Of a DNA stretch of 64,000 bases, positions 30,600 to 39,894 are shown one piece after another. The stretch covers positions 43,758,059 to 43,822,058 of the forward strand of contig CM065697.1 in assembly GCA_017654935.2 (NCBI GenBank). The letters are read 5' to 3'. A program made the translations under genes and the position numbers. Numbering within the stretch: the stretch's first letter is position 1; every line of letters starts with the position of its first letter. This DNA is from Phymorhynchus buccinoides (lineage: Eukaryota > Mollusca > Gastropoda > Neogastropoda > Raphitomidae). The notes under the pieces were generated by a model. It was not told the DNA's origin and did no database searches. It saw only the letters and a program-made list of their open reading frames with translations.

Positions 30600-30960
30600 C
30601 TGTAAGAACAGTCACGTTTCCGATCAGTTAGTGAATCTAGCGAAGTTCGTCGAGTAAAGATAATGAAGATAGGGGGAAATGGCCGTATGAAACGTCCGTA
30701 CAATCCACGACATGGCACTAACGATAATCAGCACTCTTCAAAAGTCCCTTTAGTTAGAAAATTAAACAATGTTTAAATGCTGATCGATTTGAACGGAAAC
30801 TCGGCCGCCATTTTATTTAGCAGTCGTAGCCTCTCGCGAGGCCGCTACTGAGCGAACCTAGCTGGCTAGCTTTGCTACGAAGTAGTGCTGTCCAATGAAA
30901 CGCCTTCCTAGCTTCGCTAAGTGGCAACTAGCTTTACTATGCTTCGGAAATGCGTCTCTA
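30600..30960. promoter_or_regulatory. Promoter-like GC island without an assigned gene
   Basis: Clusters ACTCCCGGTTC, CACGTTTCC, GGCCGCCATTTTA (YY1-like, inverted), the palindrome CTCGCGAG (30833-30840) and TCCAATGAAA (CCAAT-like) in AT-rich surroundings. No exon could be attached on either strand. Confidence 0.3.
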
Positions 30961-31370
30961 GAATGCGTTGCGACAAGAAAAAGAAAGAGGGCTTGTGTTT
31001 TTCTCCATCGGTGTCTGGATGTGCATGTGTATATGTGCTGAAGTGGGAGAGGGGGCGAATAGGAAAGTTTTATATTCCAATCTCTATTGCCTAAGCTACT
31101 GAACCAATCGTCTCGAAAAGTTTCTGAATTGCACCTGATATTCCGAGGACGACGCATGTTCTATCAATTCAACCAAAGATCCAATTTTTTTTTCCAATGG
31201 CAAGCAAAACGGGGTTAATAGAAGTTGAAAGGTTTTTTTTACAGTTTGTATCTGTTGACGAAACCGGCCACATGAAAAGCTAAAGCGGTTTTTGTCATTG
31301 TCAAAGCACACCTTTTTATTTGACAGTGCTGTGCATCACATGAGAGTGCTTGTCGAGTGTTGTGTTGCTG

Positions 31371-31514
31371 TACATCTCTCTCTCTCTCTCTCTGTACATC
31401 TCTCTCTCTCTCTCTCTGTACATCTCTCTCTCTCTCTCTCTGTACATCTCTCTGTACATCTCTCTCTCTCTCTCTCTGTATATCTCTCTCTCTCTCTCTC
31501 TCTCTCTCTGTACA

Positions 31515-31546
<32 letters not shown>

Positions 31547-31552
31547 CTTCTC
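31371..31552. repeat. (CT)n microsatellite with TGTACA interruptions
   Basis: Blocks of CTCTCTCTCT separated by TGTACAT seven times. Repetitive Leu/Ser and Arg/Glu frames here are artefacts of the repeat. Confidence 0.95.
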
Positions 31553-33084
31553 TCATGTCATAAGAACAGAAAGTACATTCATAATACGGCACATTTTTCC
31601 TTTCTTCTTTTACAAAGGCAGTTGCTACAACAGAGCAAAATCGACATTGATACTTGTGAGAAGAGACAATTACGCGCACACTCACACACGCACATGCATT
31701 TCAAACGTGTGTCCCATCTTTTCGGAATGAGACGTGTTCAGGAATGGAAACGTTGGGTGGCCTTTGCAATGGTCCCTTTCAGGAATAAGACAATTTTTCA
31801 CTTTCGCTCATGTATGGTATTTTTGGAATGAGAGGATTTTTCACTTTTGCCCATGTTATGCTATTTTTCGAGTGAGAAGATTTTTTACTTTCGCACATGT
31901 TTGCTGTTTTTCTGGAGACACCTTTGTTGAACTTTCTCCCCTGTTTATACATTGCGTCCGTTTATAAAAAGAAATGGAACATAGCCAGAAGTGCACGGAG
32001 AGTGAAGTAAAGGTGTGTGTAGAAAAGGATATGAGGCAGTAAGATTTGTTGGGTGAAATGGTGTATATTTAGGTGCTTGTTTTTTTCTGATGAATTTTGG
32101 AAATAGCTTTTGAAGACTGTTGTTTTGTACATTTTTTGTTATAATAATAGTAATTAATAATGCTTATATAGCGCATAATCTTGCTAAGCAACTCAATGCG
32201 CTTTTCACTCACCATTCGTACAGACATTTCTAACAGACTGGTTCACGTATCCTCACCATACATCTCTATGAAAAAGAATACGTTAGAGAATGCATTGCCT
32301 ATAATCATCTATCAACTATTGATTGGATTTGCCTTTAGACTTTCCCGTTTATATTTATAGAATGTTATATAACTGTTGTAAAGTTTTCTCCGAAGTCCGG
32401 GTTTCTTTTTGCATGTACATATGTGTGTTTTTGTGAGAAAGACCACAAGATGCAAGACAAACCTTTAAGGAATCCAAATGCTGGAAGTAAAAAGAGAAGA
32501 AAAAACAACATTTTGTGTAAAATTTTAACCCAAAGATTCACGCTTTCGAGTGATTCTTTGGTTGCATGGTTTGTGATAGTTCAGATCTCCTTTGATAGAA
32601 GTGGTGCAATACATTTCAAAACACCGGTAAATATCAATACCATGCCACACTTGAAAATCCTGCAGAAATTGTCTTTGTTAGTTTATAGGATAGTAATATA
32701 ATCCCCCCCCCCCCCCCTTTAAAATATTGCAGCATCTTTAACATTTTAATACTTTTGTCATAAAGACTAAAAAGAAAGAAAGGTCAACAAAGTGATGATT
32801 TGTGGGCCATGTACTTTAGGACCCCCCCCCCCTAATTTTTATGAACCTCAAAAAATTTCAGTCTTTTCCTTTCAGTTTTATGAAAATACCCATAGGCTGA
32901 TCCTAACCTTATTCCTTTCCCTAAATTGACAACATAGGTTCTCAGTGAAAATTTTCAATGCAAAAGATTTAGGAGGGGGGGGGGGGGGGGGGGGGGTAAC
33001 TAAAATACATCATTGCTGATTTTTACAGGTGTTGATTCATATAGTATACATATGGATTGTAAAGAATGGTGCCTGGCTCGTTAA

Positions 33085-33308
33085 CCCCTTCCCTGCCTGG
33101 CTACGAGATGGTTTCCTACTTAATGATGTCATTGATGATGTTATAACTTATGATGTCATAGGCCTGGGACGATGGTTTTTGGCTTGCAGATAAGCCAGAA
33201 AGGATATATCTCTAGACCATTTTTTCAGATTGAGTCATAACAGATTTGTTTTAAACTTCATAATAAAAAATTCGATAATTTCTATGTTTTCCTCTGGCAG
33301 TGAAGGGG
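33085..33308. mobile_element. piggyBac-like MITE, CCCCTTCC variant
   Basis: TTAA (33081-33084) CCCCTTCCCTGCCTGGC ... TCTGGCAGTGAAGGGG TTAA (33309-33312). The right end matches the remnant at 16073-16153. Confidence 0.85.
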
Positions 33309-33539
33309 TTAATGAAATGTCCAATTGTTGTTGGGTGCACTTTTTCTCTTGCCTTGCACTTGCAAAATGGTTGTGCTGATTCTTTCTTCTTTTTATTTTT
33401 TTCCCCTCCACTGTATTTCTAAAAATAATAAACATTACATTCCAGAACTGTGTTTCCTGTGTGTATTATATTTTAGAATCGTTGTTCAGCACTACTGTGC
33501 TTACAAAGAAAAGAACATGCCAAGTTTCCATAGTTCCTC

Positions 33540-34195
33540 CTTTTCGTTGAACGCTCGGACAGTTTCCAGTCATTATGAGCGCCGCGCAGATGCATCGGTG
33601 CTAATGCTGCCGTTATGCGCCTAACTAAAAAATAGCGGCTATTCACTGTGTCTGTACATGTGATGCAAGTGAAATTGACCCATGGCCAATATTAAAATGA
33701 TGCGGCTGAGCCCAGTGGAAGCTGTCTCTACCAGTGGCAGTTCTCCCTAAGAATTGTTGGTGGTTGTCACTCCACCCGTGGTGTGAATGTGTGGGTGGAT
33801 CCATGAATGGAGCCAAGTCCACTGAAGTCGGAGTATGGCCGCCCATGTGGCGAGGCCCTTTAAAAAGCAGCCATGCACGTAATCTTCCCACCCTAGGCCA
33901 TGTGAAATATTCACTGGGTGTGCCCCCAGAGTGTTTAAGCTGGGGAACGAAAACAACAACTAAAAAGTAGTTAGGCCAAGCATGTCCATCTTCGGTTTTG
34001 AAAAAAATTTCATAAGAATTTCTAGAACAAAGGCAGGAGAATGGAGCAGTAAGGCAGAAAGGAGATCTATAACAGTGAGCAAGGGGAAAAGGCAGAGTTA
34101 AAGAGAGTGACAGATTAGAGGAAATTACAAGCACAGAACTTCCAGAAGGTGGGGGAACTATTTGTAAAAAAGACCCCCCATTATCCCCACAGGGG
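33540..34195 (-). mobile_element. (GAA)n-tailed retroposon variant with an insertion
   Basis: Tail-side block at 33545-33640 (CTCGGACAGTTTCCAGTC ... GTTATGCGCCTAACTAAAAA) and the other block at 33975-34195 (TTCGGTTTTG, GGCAGGAGAATGG, CAGAACTTCCAGAAGGTGGG). They are separated by about 330 bases of unrelated sequence. Confidence 0.6.
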
Positions 34196-34439
34196 AGTTT
34201 CCATAAGTGCTGTATGTCTGCTCAAACACACGAGTCGACAGGCTACGAGAGCTGATGGTAGAGTGACTTCCCCTGTTTGACGGATTGAATTAGGCAAGAT
34301 CACTCCCACACACCATGACATTACTCCCCTTAATTATTTGTTGGGTTGGGGGTGGATGGGTCATGTCATTGCACCATTTTAATGATTTTTCAGTGGTGCT
34401 CTCATACTTTTTGTGTGTGATATAGCAATTGCTAAACAC

Positions 34440-35428
34440 TCGCATGCTCTGAATGCATGCAGACACACCCACAGACACATGCTCATGCATACGGCCATAC
34501 CCACTGACACATGCTCATGCATGCAGGCACACCCACAGACACATGCTCATGCATGCAGGCACACCCACAGACACATGCTCTAATGCATGCAGGCACAGAC
34601 ACATGATCATGCATGCAGGCACACCCACAGACACATGTTCATGCATACAGGCACATACACATGCTCATGCATGCAGGCACACCCACAGACACATGCTCAT
34701 GCATACAGACACACCCACTGACATGCTCTGAATGCATGCAGGCACACCCACATGCTCATGCATACTGACACATGCTCATGCATACAGACACCCACTGACA
34801 CATGCTCTGAATGCATGCAGGCACACCCACATGCTCATGCATACTGACACATGAAGGCACAGACACATGCACGAAGGCACACCCACAGACACATGCTCTG
34901 AATGCACGAAGGCACACCCACATGCTCATGCATACTGACACATGAAGGCACAGACACATGCTCTGAATGCACGAAGGCACACCCACAGACACATGCTCTG
35001 AATGCACGAAGGCACACCCACATGCTCATGCATACTGACACATGAAGGCACAGACACATGCTCTGAATGCACGAAGGCACACCCACAGACACATGCTCTG
35101 AATGCACGAAGGCACACCCACAGACACATGCTCTGAATGCATGAAGGCACACCCACAGACACATGCTCTGAATGCATGAAGGCACACCCACATGCTCATG
35201 CATGAAGGCACACCCACATGCTCATGCATGAAGGCACATCCGCAGACACATGCTCATGCATGCAGGCACACCCACAGGCTCATGCATGAAGGCACACCCA
35301 CATGCTCATGCATGAAGGCACATCCGCAGACACATGCTCATGCATAGAGGCACACCCACAGACACATGCTTATGCAGGCAGGCACACCCACAGACACATG
35401 CTCATGCATGCAGGCACAGGTTCTGTTC
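34440..35428. repeat. About 32-bp minisatellite (TGCATGCAGGCACACCCACAG)
   Basis: About 30 units of ACACATGCTCATGCATGCAG, GCACACCCACAG with two common variants: GCTCATGCATG versus GCTCTGAATGCACG, and GCAGGCAC versus GAAGGCAC. There are higher-order groups in the middle. Cys/His-rich frames on both strands are repeat artefacts. Confidence 0.95.
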
Positions 35429-35659
35429 TCCACCCTCTGCCCCTTCAATATTAGTTAAGCAGGCATGTCCTCAGTAAAGAACAGACCGGCCCCCCATTTT
35501 TCAGGGGTTTTTTCCCCCAAAGGAGCCAGAATGGTCAACATACTGACCATGGGCCCTGAAGAGAAGAAGAGGAAAATCACTTCTTTTTTTTTTAACCAAG
35601 GGAGGCTACTGCGCCGCACCGCACAAGTATGCTCTCGACATCAAAAAGTCACTGGCGCT

Positions 35660-35808
35660 CACTCAAAATGGCGGACGCTACACTTCCGTTTTAGCAGAAT
35701 TGAAAACAAACATCTCAAACATATTACACTTTGGGGATTATTTTGCAAATTCTTTTTCGTGTTCTATTTTCAAAGCTCAGTCAGTATTCCACTTGAACAG
35801 TTAGAAGC
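35660..35808 (+). promoter_or_regulatory. MED18 promoter / 5' UTR
   Basis: AAAATGGCGG (35665-35674, YY1-like) followed by ACTTCCG (35682-35688, ETS-like) lies about 130 bases before the MED18 start codon. There is no TATA box. This pairing is typical of TATA-less housekeeping starts. The exact start site is not visible. Confidence 0.55.
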
Positions 35809-35995
35809 ATGGAAAATGCAGGAGCGTCATTTTCAGCGGCGTTACGGAATACAGCGCCTTTCCAAGAGTATCTTCTTCAGGGCAGCATTCTCGACACGCA
35901 CTGTGAAATCTTGCTTCATAGGTTGCGTGGTTTATGTGACAATGCAGACACCACTCCACAGACGTTTAGCGACTACGAAGCAGTGTATCAGTTGA
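35809..35995 (+). CDS. MED18: MED18 exon 1
   Basis: ATG at 35809; 62 codons plus one base; donor GTAAGT at 35996. Encodes MENAGASFSA, then the conserved EYLLQGSILD and LLHRLRGLCDN blocks. Confidence 0.95.
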
Positions 35996-38900
35996 GTAAG
36001 TGTTTCTACGAGACTGCATCACGATCAGTGACTTGGAGAATATTAGTTATTTACTTAATTAGCTTAGTATTTATTTTATTATTAACAGCGCAGCAGCCGC
36101 TCCCCCGCTCACTCAACCCCTCCACACCCTGTTTCCAGGACGCAGCATCACGCTCAGGCCTGAGCAGCGGGCACGAGTTGGCTGGGTCACTAAACCCGAA
36201 CTCCCCCTATGTCAATGCAGCAGCTTGGGCCCAGTATTAGATGGAACCGACCCTCCTTTTTTCAGTCTTTTTTTCCCCTAAGGGTGCCAGAATGATCAAT
36301 TTAATGATCATGGGCCCCAAAGAGAAGAAGAAGAAGAATGCCTAGTACCGGAAATACCGAGCACCGGTAATGCCTAGTACCGGTAATGCCAAGTACCGGT
36401 AATACTGAGCAGCAGTTTTTTGGGGTCCACGAAATGTGTCTCTCCTTCTTTCCATCTTCTTCTCTCATCCTGCTCTACCACCCCCCACCATCCCCTGCCC
36501 TCCTCCCCCCCTGTCTGTCCAGACAATCTTCCCAAATTTCTGACACTTTTTTTATGATTTGGATTGCTCAGACCATAAAATAAAGTCACTTGATATTGTC
36601 AAGGGAAAGCTTGATAGACTGAGGCCTAGTCTGATGAAGCCTGTCCCTACCTACCTCTACCAATGTTACCATGATTTAATGTTTTAAAAAAAAAATGTAA
36701 CCTTGTCTTTTTACTGTTGTTTCAGAAAACAACTTGTCCACACAGCAGAGTCAATACATCCTCTTCAGAGTCCGAGAAGCTTTGGACGATCGGGAGGCTC
36801 CTTGGTAAGACTGATGACAAATTTACCCTCTTCTTCTTCTCCTTCTTCTGCGTTCCTAGGCCATATGGCCATAATGGTTAAGGTACGTATGTGTCCAGTT
36901 TTCAGTTTTCACTGGTCTCCCCGCTAGCGTACAGCCAACACATTCCGATTTCGGAGGAGCTCAAACTGAGTCAAAGGAAAAACATTATTTGGAGTATTTT
37001 TATTTTTAAAGGCAGGAGAATGGGCCAATAAGTCAGAAAGATAGTAGATGAAAGAAAGCAATTGGAAAAGGCAGAGTCAAAGAGAGTGGCAGATTAGTAG
37101 AAGTTACAGGCACAGAACTTCAAGAAGGTGGGTGAAATATGTTTACGAAAGACCCCTCAGTATCCCCACAGGGAGAGACTCGTGGAGGGGGCGGGGTCGT
37201 CCAGCTCCCTGTATGGAGGCATGAAGCATCCACCCACTGCCCCAATTTACCCTGTAATTGTAAATTACAGCATAAATAAACTTGAAATCATGTGTCCATG
37301 TTTATATAGGCGAAAATGGAGTTTTACGTCCTCTTGGTCTGAATCAGACACATATGGGACATTTGTAAATACAAATATGGTGGGAACAATACTGGAGGCA
37401 ATGCTCGGAGGCATTACGAAACCAGTAAAGTCCTGATTTTTTAATTAATACAGATAGCTGTAGCGGTAACCACGCCTCGGTTAAATCTCATCGGCTATGG
37501 CACCGCCACAAGTTAGTTACCCCCCATGTTTATATAAATCCCCTTTGCACTTTTTATAGCTCTAGAATTTTTTTAAATTTTTATTATTAACCCTTTCACC
37601 ACCAACGTCGCATTTTTGCACCACAATGATTTAACACCCGTGTCACTAAAAGGCATCAAATCAGGGTTTGTTATCCAAAGAGCCTATTCTCTTAATCTTG
37701 GGAGATAAGGATAGGCTTACTTTAAATTTGTCACAGAGGAATCCCCAATATTACAGAGATTTTTTTTCTCTACCCAGGTAAGTTTAATGGAAATTTGTTG
37801 CTGAAAAATGGCTGGCGGCGAAAGGGTTAATTGATTAATTATTAATATAGTATGTTCCAGTGACGTTGCAGTCTTTCATTTTTGTAATTAATATTATGTT
37901 ATGTGTAGAACCCATTTAGTGTTGTTGTTGACGTACCGTGGCCAAAACACTCCATGGATCACCCCAACAGCCGAAGCACTCAATATTCAATTGGTTAGTA
38001 CAGTGGAACCTCCTTTATAAGACCTCCCATTATAAGACTCCCTCCCATATAAGACCTACTTCTCTGAGACATTGCCCTTCTTTGTAAGTATTAAAATTAC
38101 CTCCCTTATAAGACCCCTCCCTTATAAGACCTCATTTTGGATGATTTTTTAAGGTCTTATAAGGGAGGTACCACTGTACTTCAAGTTTCAGTTCAAACGC
38201 TCAACTCTGTCCAATTGTGTCCCTCCACAACCATTCAACACTAGGTAGGTGGGCGTAGCGCTATTTATAGGCCTCTCGGCCCTTTTACGCCCCTTCTCAA
38301 TGAATTTGATTTATGACATAAAGTGGTTTTGCGTCTCCTAATTTCAAACTCATCGAAAAGATTTTTTTTCAAAGGAATGGCTATGTGTGTTCGTCAAAAC
38401 TTTAAAAAATGTATTTCTAATTTGAAACACTAGCTGGGTTTGCATTCATTGCATCAAAATTATTTTAAAAAGAATGCTTAATGGTACAATATTGAAGTGG
38501 CATTATTTATAATAATAAAGTGTCTAACAAATGTCCCATATGTGCCTTCCCAGGTCGAGAGGACGTAAAGCTCAAATTTACGATACGATTATAATAATAA
38601 AAGCTAAAACGTCTGTTAAATTTCCAACGCAAATTTTTCTTTACTGGCCGATTAATTATGTTTTGTAAAAAAGCATGATAAAAGAAGACAAATAGGGGGG
38701 TAGGCCCTCGTTTTCATTCATTGCCATCCTTAAAATAGTCTAGACTAGACAGGGCTCCCAATTGTCCCGCAAAACAAGCGGTCCCAGGGACTCCTTCACT
38801 TACAGCATAGAGGGTCCCAGTGGCATTGCGAATGCTAAAAATAATTTTTCTAGTGCATCCCTGGGACCCCCTGCACAGTCTTTTAGAGGGTCCTTTAGAA

Positions 38901-39856
38901 TTTTAGTGCTTCATAGACCCCCAAATGGGGGTCCCTGGGAGCCCTGCTAGAAGTCATTTCATTGGTTGAAATTAAAAACTAATTAAGGGGCCGTAGAGGA
39001 ATACTTCTATACCAGTTTGGTTTGCATGGGTTCGCTGAGTTGTGAGGTGTGAATGTTTAAGCACGATGTACGCTATACAGCGCACTCTCGTGTTGGACGG
39101 TTGAGCAAGGCATACATGTACGCTATAGTGTACTCTGGTGTAGAGAGAGTTAAACAATCATTTTCTTCTTGTTTGTGTGTTCAGCTTCATTCGTTACCTT
39201 GGTCAGGCGGAGGTGGGGGACAAGAATCGTCACACCCTGGTGCGGGCCTGCTACGATGTGGCCTGCTCCAACAACGTGCGTGAATTCCTCAACGAGCTGG
39301 GCTTCAAGTGAGTGCCGACTTTCGTTTTCCTCGGTGGTAGAAGGTGTAGAGTGGCACAGAGGTAACGTGTTCGTCTCGTGTACGATAAACTTCGACTTCG
39401 AACCTGGGGATTTTTCCTCTACCTCTTTTTCAGTCTGGTTCTTTTGTGATGGCTTTTTGTTTCCGTGTGTGTCTAACATTATGGTTTAAGTCTTCTTCTT
39501 TTTTTATGTGTTCTCTGTGTTCCAGGTTAGACCATGAGTACGTTGCCAGGGGCTATGTTTTCCACAAGGGTCGGATGAAGGCCATGGTCTCCAAGATCTA
39601 CAGGGTAGGGAAAGACACTCAAACACACAGACAGAAACAGAGAGACAGACACACAGGCAGGCAAGCAGGCAGACTGTGAGACAGAGATATAAAGATGGAG
39701 AGAAAGAGAGAGTCAGACACAGAGTGAGAGGGAGAGAGGGGGGCGCAGACAAACAGAGAAAGACAGACAGAGAGTCATACAGTCGATAGACAGGCAGAGA
39801 GAGACAAACAGACAGAGAGAGACAGACAGATAGATTGTCAAAGGGAGGTGGAGAAA

Positions 39857-39894
<38 letters not shown>

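Larger units (their letters stand above)
23206..35640. other. Intergenic region between the GH18 gene and MED18
   Basis: No gene supported by splice sites and homology was found in 12 kb. It holds the repeats listed separately, plus microsatellites at 30377-30415 (CA)n and 31371-31550 (CT)n, and C or G runs at 28430, 29490, 32703, 32822 and 32974. AT-rich unique sequence fills the rest. Confidence 0.5.

Noticed and set aside
31239..31831. Open frames of 148 and 179 codons over the (CT)n tract
   Set aside because: Low-complexity translation of a microsatellite.
34440..35428. Cys/His-rich frames on both strands
   Set aside because: Products of the 32-bp minisatellite; every frame shows the same monotonous pattern.
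36060..36240. Additional coding exon in MED18 intron 1
   Set aside because: The frame is open but has no match to MED18, and the exon 1 donor at 35996 and exon 2 acceptor join conserved sequence directly.
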